Positions 1 through 5,785 of a stretch of DNA of 5,978 nt are shown one piece after another (the stretch's first letter is position 1; the number at the start of each line of letters is the position of its first letter). Origin of the DNA: JBOFCS01 sp051646185 (GTDB lineage Bacteria; Actinomycetota; Actinomycetes; Mycobacteriales; Mycobacteriaceae); the NCBI GenBank assembly GCA_051646185.1, contig JBOFCS010000027.1, forward strand, positions 1 to 5,978, in the 5' to 3' direction. The position numbers were made by a program, and so were the translations under genes. The notes below the pieces were generated by a model. The model ran no database searches. It saw only the letters and a program-made list of their open reading frames with translations, and had not been told where the DNA came from.

Positions 1-1060
1 CAATGGAAAACGCTGGACCGTAGTGTTGATGCAATGCTTTTGGCCATGCAGCAGTAAGATCTTGGCTGCCAATCATTTCGGCGGCCAAGCGACCTGTTTC
101 CAGCCCATAGTCAATACCTTCACCGTTAAGTGGGTTGACGCATCCTGCCGCATCCCCAATCAGCATCCAGTTAGGTCCGGCAACATGGGAAACTGCTCCA
201 CCCATAGGCAGTAGCGCTGAAGAGAACTCCCGAGCCTCACCTTCCCATGACCAGTCACTGCGCCGCTGAGCGGTATAGGTGTCCAGCAGTGGACGCAATG
301 CGCCGGAAGCGGGGCGCCGAGCTGTGGCAAGAGTGCCAACCCCGATATTGACTTCGCCGTGGCCAAGAGGAAAAACCCAGCCGTAGCCAGACATAAGATC
401 ACCAGCAGCATTGCGGAGTTCAAGATCGGAGGTAATCCACTCCTCATCGCTTCGGGGTGAGCGAAGGTATGCACGTGCGGCAACCCCATAGACGGTATCG
501 CGGTGCCATTGTCGTCCCAGTATTTTGCCAACAGGTGAGCGCACTCCATCTGCAACGATCACAGTTTTTCCTGAAATAGCTACTTCCCTAGCGGCAATCT
601 TTACAGTTAATGAATCAATAAATCCCATTGAGTTATGCTGCACACCAATAACTTTTGCATTTTCCAGCATGCCAGCGCCACAGTTAAGAGCGACCAAGCG
701 AAGGTGATTGTCTAGCTCAGTGCGCCGAACTGCGCTACCAAATTTTGGTAGCGATTTACTCGGCCAAGCAAGGTCTTGATGCTGACCAAAACCCGATAAA
801 CGTAACCCCCGATTAATGATATGTCCGTGGGTCCAAGCCTTAAGTCCCAATAACTCCAATTCAGCCATTGCTCGGGGGGTTAAACCATCGCCGCAGGTTT
901 TGTCTCGTGGGAAGATGGCTGAGTCAATGAGCAACACATCATGGCCGGCGCTGGCCGCCCAGGCAGCTGCCGCAGAGCCAGCCGGACCGGCCCCGACGAC
1001 AATAACCTCGGCGCTTGTTGGTACGTGAGCTGGCACAAGGGTGGTTGACTCTGATGGCAC
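1..1060 (-). CDS. menJ: Geranylgeranyl reductase-family FAD oxidoreductase, MenJ-like (partial, C-terminus off left edge)
   Basis: Translating the minus strand gives one unbroken frame from a TAG near 1126 to the left edge. It opens with a dinucleotide-binding loop GAGPAG (about 23 residues after the chosen start), followed by the FPRDKTCGDGLTPRA motif typical of the geranylgeranyl-reductase family, and later the second FAD motif IGDAAGCVNPLNGEGIDYG near the left edge. From memory it aligns almost throughout with M. tuberculosis MenJ (Rv0561c, about 408 residues), so roughly the last 50 residues are missing. MenJ reduces one isoprene double bond of the menaquinone side chain at the membrane. 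The divergent neighbour makes the polyprenyl chain, which supports this role. The start is uncertain: GTG codons at 1090, 1060 and 1036 are all in frame and none has a strong ribosome site; 1060 has GGGAG about 14 bases upstream, while 1036 best matches the mycobacterial N-terminus. Family assignment is firm; exact substrate is inferred. Confidence 0.9.
   Translation of the reverse strand, partial: MPSESTTLVPAHVPTSAEVIVVGAGPAGSAAAAWAASAGHDVLLIDSAIFPRDKTCGDGLTPRAMAELELLGLKAWTHGHIINRGLRLSGFGQHQDLAWPSKSLPKFGSAVRRTELDNHLRLVALNCGAGMLENAKVIGVQHNSMGFIDSLTVKIAAREVAISGKTVIVADGVRSPVGKILGRQWHRDTVYGVAARAYLRSPRSDEEWITSDLELRNAAGDLMSGYGWVFPLGHGEVNIGVGTLATARRPASGALRPLLDTYTAQRRSDWSWEGEAREFSSALLPMGGAVSHVAGPNWMLIGDAAGCVNPLNGEGIDYGLETGRLAAEMIGSQDLTAAWPKALHQHYGPAFSI
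733..753. repeat. Perfect 21-nt inverted repeat inside menJ
   Basis: Arms CGCTACCAAA and TTTGGTAGCG flank a single central T, giving ten perfect base pairs. The repeat lies within the menJ coding sequence, where it encodes part of SLPKFGSAV. It is not at a gene end and has no T-run in the direction of transcription, so it does not look like a terminator. It could be chance codon usage or a protein-binding palindrome. Confidence 0.6.
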
Positions 1061-1082
1061 AACCCCAGTATGTTCTCCCGAT

Positions 1083-1113
1083 TTGACCACTGCGATAGCG
1101 GACCGGCTACGGT
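1083..1113 (+). promoter_or_regulatory. Possible promoter for grcC1
   Basis: TTGACC (1083-1088) resembles a -35 box and TACGGT (1108-1113) fits the actinobacterial -10 pattern TAnnnT. The 19-base spacer is longer than the usual 16-18, so this is weak. It would give a 5' leader of about 58 bases before the grcC1 start. The pair overlaps the possible longer menJ start at 1090, so divergent transcription would be closely packed here. Confidence 0.3.
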
Positions 1114-1177
1114 GAGGGTTACAGGGCCCGGACTAGGCCACATGATCCGCTGAGAATGAGGGACGGGTAGTTCGATC

Positions 1178-2212
1178 GTGAACACTTTAAAAGCTGGGAC
1201 GCCTTCGGCGGGTGATTCTTCGGTTGTCGCTGGTGTTGATCTTGGTTCGTTGGAATTTGCCGCAGTAATTCGGCAATCCCTTGCTGAGGTAGAGGGCCTA
1301 CTTGTTGATGAATTATCGGCAGGTGAAGAGTTTCTTTCTGAACTTGCCTTGCATCTAACAAAAGCTGGTGGCAAACGATTCCGTCCCCTTTTCACCCTAC
1401 TTTCCGGGCATCTTGGTCCACATCCAGCAAACCCTGAAGTAATTACCGCAGCAGCTGTTGTTGAGCTGGTGCACTTGGCTACGCTCTATCACGATGATGT
1501 GATGGATGAGGCCGCAGTGCGCAGAGGTGCCCCCAGTGCAAACTCTCGCTGGGGTAATAGTGTTGCCATTCTGGCCGGCGACTACCTCTTCGCTCATGCC
1601 TCCAGGCTGGTATCCACCCTCGGTCCAGATGCGGTCCGGATGATTGCCGACACCTTTGCCGAACTTGTCACCGGACAAATGCGTGAGACCGTAGGGGTGA
1701 AAGCCACCCAAGACCCGATCGAGCACTATCTGAAAGTCGTCCAGGAAAAAACCGGCTCGTTGATCGCCGCCAGTGGCAGATTCGGTGGCATCACTTCTGG
1801 AGCTGATGCCGAACAGGTCGAACGCCTTTACCGCTTAGGGGATGTGATTGGTACTGCCTTCCAAATCTCAGACGACATCATTGATATTTCTTCGGCCTCG
1901 GCAGAATCTGGTAAAACTCCAGGAACGGATCTGCGTGAGGGAGTGCATACCCTGCCGGTGCTTTATGCGCTGAATGAGTCTGGTTCGGAAGCTGATCGAT
2001 TGCGGGAGCTACTTACCGGGCCGATCACTGAGGATGCCCTGGTTGAAGAAGCGTTAGCACTTTTAGGTCGGTCCGAAGGAATGGCCAAAGCCAAGACAGT
2101 GCTTGCTGAATACGCTCACAAAGCTCAGCTCGAATTGGATCAACTGCCAGACCTTCCGGCTAGGACAGCCTTGCAGACTTTAGTGGCCTACACAATTGAG
2201 CGAACTGGCTAA
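1178..2212 (+). CDS. grcC1: Long-chain all-trans polyprenyl diphosphate synthase (menaquinone side chain)
   Basis: 344 residues, full length for an E-isoprenyl diphosphate synthase. The order of motifs is complete: GGKRFRP at 64-70 (diphosphate binding), first aspartate-rich motif DDVMD at 106-110, QMRE near 167, KTGSLI at 191-196, FQISDDIID with the second aspartate-rich motif at 232-236, and GKTPGTDLREG near 245-255. Small residues A101 and T102 lie five and four positions before the first motif, which in this family permits long products (C35 or longer) rather than FPP/GGPP. It condenses isopentenyl diphosphate units onto an allylic starter in the cytosol, providing the prenyl tail that MenA attaches to the menaquinone ring. 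It closely resembles M. tuberculosis GrcC1 (Rv0562) as I recall it. Start GTG is preceded by a purine-rich GAGGGACGGG 10-20 bases upstream. Chain length (hepta-, octa- or nonaprenyl) cannot be read from sequence; hepT/ispB are alternative names. Confidence 0.93.
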   Translation: MNTLKAGTPSAGDSSVVAGVDLGSLEFAAVIRQSLAEVEGLLVDELSAGEEFLSELALHLTKAGGKRFRPLFTLLSGHLGPHPANPEVITAAAVVELVHLATLYHDDVMDEAAVRRGAPSANSRWGNSVAILAGDYLFAHASRLVSTLGPDAVRMIADTFAELVTGQMRETVGVKATQDPIEHYLKVVQEKTGSLIAASGRFGGITSGADAEQVERLYRLGDVIGTAFQISDDIIDISSASAESGKTPGTDLREGVHTLPVLYALNESGSEADRLRELLTGPITEDALVEEALALLGRSEGMAKAKTVLAEYAHKAQLELDQLPDLPARTALQTLVAYTIERTG

Positions 2213-2283
2213 CTGCGCGAAGAGGCGGGAACCTGAATGCGGGTGCTTTTCGTTAATTGAGTAGTACCGCGTAGAAGGTGAGA

Positions 2284-2290
2284 AAGGAAG
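2284..2290 (+). promoter_or_regulatory. Ribosome binding site deciding the htpX TTG start
   Basis: AAGGAAG lies six bases before TTG at 2297, ideal spacing. An in-frame ATG at 2306 would be 15 bases away, too far for this site. The site therefore favours the TTG, although the ATG start better matches the length of mycobacterial HtpX. Confidence 0.6.
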
Positions 2291-2296
2291 CCTCAG

Positions 2297-3175
2297 TTGT
2301 CTCAGATGCACAGCCACGCTAACGGGCTAAAGACAGCATTGCTCCTAGGTGGCATGTCTGCGCTCATTGTCTTTGTTGGTGCGCTTTTTCAGAGCAGTAC
2401 TATTCTGATATTAGCGGTACTGCTTGCCGTTGGCGTGAATGGTTATGCGTATTTCAATAGCGATAAACTGGCATTGCGGGCCATGCATGCCCAACCAGTC
2501 ACCGAGTTGCAACAACCGGCGATGTACCGCATTGTTCGGGAACTCGCGACCACTGCGCGCCAACCCATGCCTAGGCTTTACGTCAGCCCTACCGATGCGC
2601 CCAACGCCTTTGCTACTGGTCGTAATCCCCGCAATGCTGCGGTATGTTGCACCGCTGGAATCCTCAACCTTCTTGATGAGCGAGAACTTAGGGCAGTATT
2701 GGGACACGAACTTTCGCATGTGTATAACCGAGATATTCTCATTTCCTCTGTGGCTGGGGCTATGGCTGCAGTGGTTTCCGGACTAGCTAACTTTGCAATG
2801 TTCGCCGGAATGTTCGGTGGCAATAGCGAAAATCGCCCCAATCCTTTTGCTTTACTACTAGTTTCATTGCTTGGGCCGATTGCCGCTGGGGTAGTTAAAA
2901 TGGCAGTATCGCGATCCAGGGAGTACCAAGCGGATCAGTCCTCAGCAGAGCTCACTGGTGATCCGCTAGGGTTGGCTTCAGCTCTGCGTAAACTTCACTA
3001 TGGGGTACAGGCAGCTCCATTGCCACCTGAACCGCAACTTGCCAATCAATCCCATCTGATGATTGCCAACCCTTTTCGAGCCGGAGATAAAATTGGTTCA
3101 CTATTTTCCACGCACCCGCCGATGGAAGATCGGATTGCCCGGCTCGAGAATATGGCTGGCCGAAGGCTACCTTAA
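2297..3175 (+). CDS. htpX: Membrane zinc metalloprotease HtpX (M48 family)
   Basis: 292 residues, usual length for HtpX. Two hydrophobic segments at about 13-33 and 35-52 form an N-terminal hairpin, and two more lie at about 151-172 and 184-206. The zinc-binding HELSH is at 137-141 with catalytic E138, and the third ligand is E209 in SREYQAD. Conserved NAFATGRNP (103-111) and FSTHPP (270-275) are present. HtpX degrades misfolded or damaged membrane proteins, with the active site on the cytoplasmic face. It follows grcC1 by 84 bases on the same strand with no clear terminator between, so read-through is likely, though a separate promoter cannot be excluded. Its TAA stop at 3173-3175 directly abuts the gpsA stop on the other strand. 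Start is TTG at 2297 by ribosome-site spacing; ATG at 2306 is the alternative and loses three residues. The sequence is strikingly like mycobacterial HtpX, including the YFNSDKLALRAMHAQPV segment. Confidence 0.96.
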   Translation: MSQMHSHANGLKTALLLGGMSALIVFVGALFQSSTILILAVLLAVGVNGYAYFNSDKLALRAMHAQPVTELQQPAMYRIVRELATTARQPMPRLYVSPTDAPNAFATGRNPRNAAVCCTAGILNLLDERELRAVLGHELSHVYNRDILISSVAGAMAAVVSGLANFAMFAGMFGGNSENRPNPFALLLVSLLGPIAAGVVKMAVSRSREYQADQSSAELTGDPLGLASALRKLHYGVQAAPLPPEPQLANQSHLMIANPFRAGDKIGSLFSTHPPMEDRIARLENMAGRRLP

Positions 3176-4192
3176 CTAAAACCCGCTGCCATAAATTTCA
3201 TGGCCGGGGGCTTCGGCCATCAACCCTCGGTAGGCTTGTTCGACAGTAGATCCATGATTAACCACGGCGTCAACCTCGCGTGCTATCGGCATCTCAATTC
3301 CCATGCTGGCAGCCAATTTCATGATAACCGAAGCGGACTTCACCCCCTCGGCGACTTGGTTCATATTAGCTAAAATTTCTTGCATTGATTTGCCTCTGCC
3401 AATTTCCTCACCCACATGCCTATTTCGACTGTTAGGGCTAGTGCAGGTAACAATAAGATCACCAAGGCCAGCTAAGCCTGAAAATGTATCACGTTCTCCG
3501 CCAAGGGCTTCTCCGAGATTGGACATCTCACGAAGTGCTCGGGAAATCACCATGGCTCGAGTATTTTCACCAATTCCGATGCCATATCCCATGCCCACTG
3601 CTATAGCAAAAATATTTTTTAGAGCACCCGCCATTTCTACACCAACTACATCGGAAGTGTTGTACACCCGAAATCTTGAGGTACGAAATAGTTCTCCAAG
3701 TTGCGCGGCTAAATGCTGGTCAGGCATGGCGATAACGGCTGCCGCTGCATAGCCTCTGGCGAGTTCTTTGGCGATATTTGGCCCGGCGAGAATACCGGCT
3801 GGATGTCCTGGAAGTACTTCAGTAACAATCTCACTCATTCTTTTATGGGTGCCCTGCTCAAGCCCTTTAACAAGTGAAACTATGGGTATCCACGGTCGCA
3901 CCATAGGAGCCATGGTGGTTAGCGCATCGCGGAATCCGTGTGAGGGAACCCCCATAATTACCACATCTGCTCGCTCTACTGCAGAGGCCAGATCGCTGGT
4001 CGCCCGTAAATGTGGGCATAGTTCTATGCCCGGTAGGTAACGACTATTGATATGGGTGTCATTAACTTCCTGTGCAACCTCAGGAGAGCGAGCCCATAGG
4101 GTCGTGGGGTTGCTGCGGCAAACGATAGACGCAACAGTGGTGCCCCATGAGCCAGCTCCTACAACAACAACCTGAGGATCACGTCGGTTCAT
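3176..4192 (-). CDS. gpsA: NAD(P)-dependent glycerol-3-phosphate dehydrogenase
   Basis: 338 residues, normal for GpsA. The Rossmann nucleotide loop GAGSWGT is at 12-18. Substrate and catalytic signatures follow: GVPSHGFR (81-88), SLVKGLEQGT with K109 (106-115), AGPNIAKE (136-143), GALKNIFAIAVG with catalytic K192 (189-200), GLGDLIVTC with D245 (242-250), and SRNRHVG (255-261). It reduces dihydroxyacetone phosphate to sn-glycerol 3-phosphate in the cytosol, the backbone precursor for phospholipids. The C-terminal part (NHGSTVEQAYRGLMAEAPGH) matches my memory of M. tuberculosis GpdA1 (Rv0564c) rather than GpdA2. ATG at 4192 is the only sensible start, as no other start codon lies before the glycine loop. 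There is no Shine-Dalgarno sequence before it, and a -10-like TATAGA lies eight bases upstream, suggesting leaderless translation. It lies downstream of yajQ on the same strand (60-base gap). Confidence 0.97.
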   Translation of the reverse strand: MNRRDPQVVVVGAGSWGTTVASIVCRSNPTTLWARSPEVAQEVNDTHINSRYLPGIELCPHLRATSDLASAVERADVVIMGVPSHGFRDALTTMAPMVRPWIPIVSLVKGLEQGTHKRMSEIVTEVLPGHPAGILAGPNIAKELARGYAAAAVIAMPDQHLAAQLGELFRTSRFRVYNTSDVVGVEMAGALKNIFAIAVGMGYGIGIGENTRAMVISRALREMSNLGEALGGERDTFSGLAGLGDLIVTCTSPNSRNRHVGEEIGRGKSMQEILANMNQVAEGVKSASVIMKLAASMGIEMPIAREVDAVVNHGSTVEQAYRGLMAEAPGHEIYGSGF

Positions 4193-4195
4193 AAC

Positions 4196-4211
4196 AGTGA
4201 TCTATATCACA
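4196..4211. promoter_or_regulatory. CRP/GlxR-type cAMP-receptor operator upstream of gpsA
   Basis: On the minus strand the 16 bases read TGTGA-TATAGA-TCACT. They match the CRP/GlxR consensus TGTGA-N6-TCACA at all but the last position, and also have the central TA of the corynebacterial GlxR motif TGTGAnnTAnnTCACA. The site lies 4-19 bases before the gpsA ATG and fully covers the putative -10 box, so a bound regulator would be expected to block gpsA initiation. Function is inferred; no regulator gene is in the window. Confidence 0.6.
4201..4206 (-). promoter_or_regulatory. Putative -10 box of a leaderless gpsA promoter
   Basis: TATAGA on the minus strand, with eight bases between it and the A of the gpsA ATG at 4192, would place transcription start at or within about three bases of the start codon. 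The -35 region, CATCAC at 17-base spacing, is weak, as is common in Actinobacteria. Absence of a ribosome site before gpsA agrees with this. Confidence 0.45.
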
Positions 4212-4252
4212 CAGGGGAGTTTTGTGATGGCACTGCCCGCCTTAAAACTAAT

Positions 4253-4753
4253 TCAGCGATAGTTCACAAACTGCAAGGCAATGCCAAAATCTGAACTTTT
4301 AAGTAACGCAATAACTTCTTGTAAGTCGTCACGTTTTTTACTTGAGACCCGAAGTTCTTCGCCCTGAATTTGCGCTTTGACACCCTTAGGGCCTTCGTCT
4401 CGTATTTTTTTAGAAATTTTCTTTGCATTTTCGGTTGAGATACCCTGAACAAGTTTACCGCTGAGTTTGTAAACTTTTCCAGACGCAGCTGGCTCGCCAG
4501 CCTCAAAGGATTTGAGTGAAATATCACGACGGATGAGTTTTTCTTTAAAAACATCTAAGGCAGCCAGTAATCGCTCTTCGGTTTCTGAAGTTAATAATAT
4601 GGATTCAGTTTCGCCGCTGCCGGACCATTCAATGGTGGAATTGGTATTTCGAAAATCAAACCGGGTGGCTAATTCTTTGGCGGCCTGACCTAGTGCATTG
4701 TCAACCTCCTGCCGGTCAACCTTGCTTACTACGTCAAAAGACGAATCCGCCAT
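4253..4753 (-). CDS. yajQ: YajQ family nucleotide-binding protein (UPF0234)
   Basis: 166 residues, the usual YajQ length (about 160-165). The N-terminus MADSSFDVVSKVDRQEV and the central TRFDFRNT (30-37) are family hallmarks, as are LSGKLVQGIS (97-106) with AKKISKKIRDEGPKGVKAQIQG after it and the ending SSDFGIALQFVNYR. The protein is soluble, predicted from the family to have two ferredoxin-like domains. Family members bind nucleotides, and a Xanthomonas homologue is reported to bind cyclic di-GMP; the role in Actinobacteria is not settled (M. tuberculosis homologue Rv0566c). An excellent ribosome site supports the start. It is upstream of gpsA on the same strand and divergent from tRNA-Tyr. 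It has a noticeably higher lysine and A+T content than its neighbours but nothing else odd. Confidence 0.95.
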   Translation of the reverse strand: MADSSFDVVSKVDRQEVDNALGQAAKELATRFDFRNTNSTIEWSGSGETESILLTSETEERLLAALDVFKEKLIRRDISLKSFEAGEPAASGKVYKLSGKLVQGISTENAKKISKKIRDEGPKGVKAQIQGEELRVSSKKRDDLQEVIALLKSSDFGIALQFVNYR

Positions 4754-4759
4754 CGTGTG

Positions 4760-4765
4760 CTCCTT
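4760..4765 (-). promoter_or_regulatory. Strong ribosome binding site of yajQ
   Basis: AAGGAG on the minus strand, six bases before the ATG at 4753. It is the best Shine-Dalgarno match in the window and contrasts with gpsA downstream, which has none. Confidence 0.8.
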
Positions 4766-4867
4766 AACGTTTGATGAACCACTAACAGTTCTTACACCGT
4801 TTTGTCTTGCTTCAGCCTCACTGACCTTACCGGTTTAGCGCATTCTCAGAGTTAAGCACCAGCGGAT

Positions 4868-4898
4868 TTGTGCAATCGGGGCCTGTGCGTTGTATCCT
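4868..4898 (+). promoter_or_regulatory. Probable promoter of tRNA-Tyr
   Basis: TTGTGC (4868-4873) and TATCCT (4893-4898, fits TAnnnT) are separated by 19 bases, slightly long. The -10 lies 13 bases before the tRNA, leaving a short 5' leader of about six bases, typical for tRNA genes. The -10 is flanked by an inverted pair GTGCGT (4885-4890) / ACGCAC (4904-4909). Confidence 0.45.
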
Positions 4899-4911
4899 CG
4901 CTTACGCACTA

Positions 4912-4994
4912 GGCAGATTGCCCGAGCGGCCAATGGGAGCGGACTGTAAATCCGTCGGCTTACGCCTACGTAGGTTCGAATCCTACATCTGCCA
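4912..4994 (+). tRNA. tRNA-Tyr (anticodon GTA)
   Basis: Class II tRNA of 83 bases. Acceptor GGCAGAT (4912-4918) pairs perfectly with ATCTGCC (4987-4993), followed by discriminator A. The anticodon stem-loop is GCGGA-CTGTAAA-TCCGT with anticodon GTA at 4946-4948. A 14-base variable arm contains GGC-TTAC-GCC. The T arm is GTAGG-TTCGAAT-CCTAC. The 3' CCA is not encoded (next bases CAG), so it must be added after transcription. The long variable arm with GTA anticodon makes Tyr certain. A strong terminator follows six bases downstream, so it is probably a single-gene transcript. Confidence 0.97.
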
Positions 4995-4999
4995 CAGCG

Positions 5000-5048
5000 G
5001 TGGAAAGCTCGGTAGCGATAATCATCGCTACCGAGCTTTCCACTTTTT
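5000..5048 (+). terminator. Very strong intrinsic terminator after tRNA-Tyr
   Basis: Two perfectly complementary 20-base arms (5000-5019 and 5024-5043) enclose the loop AATC and are followed by TTTTT (5044-5048). No mismatch or wobble is needed. It starts just after the tRNA 3' end and separates tRNA-Tyr from the next transcription unit. A 20-bp perfect stem is longer than most intrinsic terminators. Confidence 0.93.
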
Positions 5049-5263
5049 GTTCGAATATTGTATTTTGGCGCGCAGAGCAGAGTTGGGAAGATCTTTATTT
5101 TCCCAGATGAAAGCGGGTGTTGAAATTTCCAGATGCAACCGGTTTGGTGCTCAGCCAGCTCGGTGTGTAACCTCTTGAAGGCTTCAATGCACTAAACGCA
5201 ACCGGTGAATGGTCAATGATGAAAGTAATCAGTGACCAGGTATCGTTGAGTGCAGGCGGGCAC
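5049..5263 (+). other. Intergenic region with a weak promoter for the tRNA-Thr unit
   Basis: No convincing gene is seen in these 215 bases. The best -10 candidate is TATCGT at 5241-5246, which would give about an 11-base leader before tRNA-Thr, but no good -35 accompanies it. Other structure includes the perfect 13-nt inverted repeat TTGAAG-G-CTTCAA at 5175-5187, a small hairpin TGGGAA/TTCCCA (arms near 5084 and 5100), and the 9-mer GCAACCGGT twice (5135-5143 and 5198-5206). Confidence 0.4.
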
Positions 5264-5336
5264 GCCCCCTTAGCTCAGTCGGTAGAGCGTTTCCATGGTA
5301 AGGAAAAGGTCAACGGTTCGATTCCGTTAGGGGGCT
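5264..5336 (+). tRNA. tRNA-Thr (anticodon GGT)
   Basis: 73 bases. Acceptor GCCCCCT pairs with AGGGGGC (5329-5335), discriminator T. D arm contains AGCTCAGTCGGTAGAGC. Anticodon stem-loop TTTCC-ATGGTAA-GGAAA has GGT at 5297-5299. T arm AACGG-TTCGATT-CCGTT. No encoded CCA. It sits 41 bases before tRNA-Met on the same strand, and the pair precedes rpmG as in mycobacteria (thrT, metT, rpmG2). Confidence 0.96.
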
Positions 5337-5377
5337 CGCTGGACGGTAGCAGCTCCGTGAGGAGTTAGCCCGGGCTG

Positions 5378-5450
5378 GGCGGTGTAGCTCAGTCGGTAGA
5401 GCAAACGACTCATAATCGTTGTGTCGCCGGTTCAAGTCCGGCCATCGCTA
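5378..5450 (+). tRNA. tRNA-Met (anticodon CAT, elongator type)
   Basis: 73 bases. Acceptor GGCGGTG pairs with CATCGCT through five Watson-Crick and two G-U pairs (including G1-U72), discriminator A. Anticodon stem-loop AACGA-CTCATAA-TCGTT has CAT at 5411-5413. T arm GCCGG-TTCAAGT-CCGGC. It lacks the C1-A72 mismatch and the GC-rich triple in the anticodon stem of initiator tRNA, so it is an elongator. A CAT anticodon could also belong to the lysidine-modified Ile tRNA, but position beside tRNA-Thr and rpmG favours Met. No encoded CCA. Confidence 0.93.
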
Positions 5451-5518
5451 CGCACAAGACATGGGTTTCGGACGGAAGTTCGGAACCACCAAGTACCACT
5501 CGAAAGAAGGCGTCACCC

Positions 5519-5683
5519 GTGGCCTCGACAGACGTTCGCCCCAAGATAACTTTGGCCTGCGAGGTGTGCAAGCACCGCAACTACATCACTAAGAAGAACC
5601 GGCGTAACGACCCGGATCGCTTGGAGATCAAAAAGTTCTGCCCAAATTGTGGCACTCACGAAGCGCATCGAGAGTCACGCTAA
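5519..5683 (+). CDS. rpmG: 50S ribosomal protein L33 (zinc-ribbon form)
   Basis: 54 residues, standard L33 length: it begins MASTDVRPKITLACEVCKHR and ends THEAHRESR. Two CxxC pairs (C14/C17 and C41/C44) make it the zinc-binding C+ form. L33 sits on the large ribosomal subunit near the E site. The GTG start has AGAAGG (5505-5510) eight bases upstream. It lies 68 bases after tRNA-Met with no terminator between, so it is probably co-transcribed with the two tRNAs, and it ends at the hairpin 5697-5725. In zinc-limited Actinobacteria this form is typically replaced by a cysteine-free paralogue encoded elsewhere; none is visible here. Confidence 0.96.
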   Translation: MASTDVRPKITLACEVCKHRNYITKKNRRNDPDRLEIKKFCPNCGTHEAHRESR

Positions 5684-5696
5684 TTCACTAGCACTT

Positions 5697-5725
5697 ACCG
5701 GGGTCGCCAAGCGATCCCGGTTTTT
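5697..5725 (+). terminator. Intrinsic terminator after rpmG
   Basis: Arms ACCGGGGTCGC (5697-5707) and GCGATCCCGGT (5711-5721) form an 11-bp stem with one G-U pair around the loop CAA, followed by the run of T at 5721-5725. It lies 13 bases after the rpmG stop and separates the tRNA-Thr/Met-rpmG unit from the next gene. Confidence 0.9.
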
Positions 5726-5739
5726 GCCGTGCGATCGGC

Positions 5740-5745
5740 TAGGAT
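5740..5745 (+). promoter_or_regulatory. Putative -10 box for the hadA-like gene
   Basis: TAGGAT fits TAnnnT and lies 40 bases before the ATG, just after the rpmG terminator, where a new promoter is expected. No good -35 is seen because the terminator occupies that space. The leader then carries a small hairpin GAGA/TCTC (5769-5772, 5779-5782) with the weak ribosome site GTAGG in its loop. Confidence 0.4.
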
Positions 5746-5785
5746 AACCTCTTACGGTTTCGGAACATGAGAGTAGGTTCTCTAC

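Noticed and set aside
160..555. 131-codon open frame on the minus strand
   Set aside because: It is a shifted frame of menJ; the true frame carries FAD motifs across the same bases.
880..1395. 171-codon open frame on the minus strand spanning the menJ/grcC1 gap
   Set aside because: It overlaps the start of grcC1 antisense and part of menJ in another frame, is rich in Ser/Pro/Arg and resembles no family.
3303..3752. 149-codon open frame on the plus strand
   Set aside because: It is antisense to gpsA, whose complete catalytic motifs cover this region; low-complexity translation with no ribosome site.
4217..4250. Possible hairpin AGTTTT/AAAACT between yajQ and gpsA
   Set aside because: The stem is six A-T-rich pairs with a long loop and no T-run; too weak to call a terminator.
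4264..4554. 96-codon open frame on the minus strand
   Set aside because: It is a shifted frame inside yajQ with no independent start signal.
4870..5178. 102-codon open frame on the plus strand
   Set aside because: It runs through tRNA-Tyr and its terminator, so it cannot be a normal protein gene.
5107..5178. 23-codon ATG frame in the gap before tRNA-Thr
   Set aside because: No ribosome site, no family resemblance, and such short frames are expected by chance.
5135..5206. Direct repeat GCAACCGGT (5135-5143 and 5198-5206)
   Set aside because: Only nine bases, unequal flanks, and no adjoining integrase or att-like core; not enough to call an attachment site or operator.
5351..5376. Small hairpin AGCTCC-GTGA-GGAGTT and palindrome AGCCCGGGCT between tRNA-Thr and tRNA-Met
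   Set aside because: Likely spacer structure that aids tRNA processing; there is no T-run, so it is not a terminator.
4912..5450. tRNA genes as sites for an integrated element
   Set aside because: No integrase gene and no duplicated tRNA 3' end are seen in the window.
5461..5592. 43-codon frame starting ATG GGT TTC before rpmG
   Set aside because: It overlaps most of the first half of rpmG in another frame and has no ribosome site or recognisable family.
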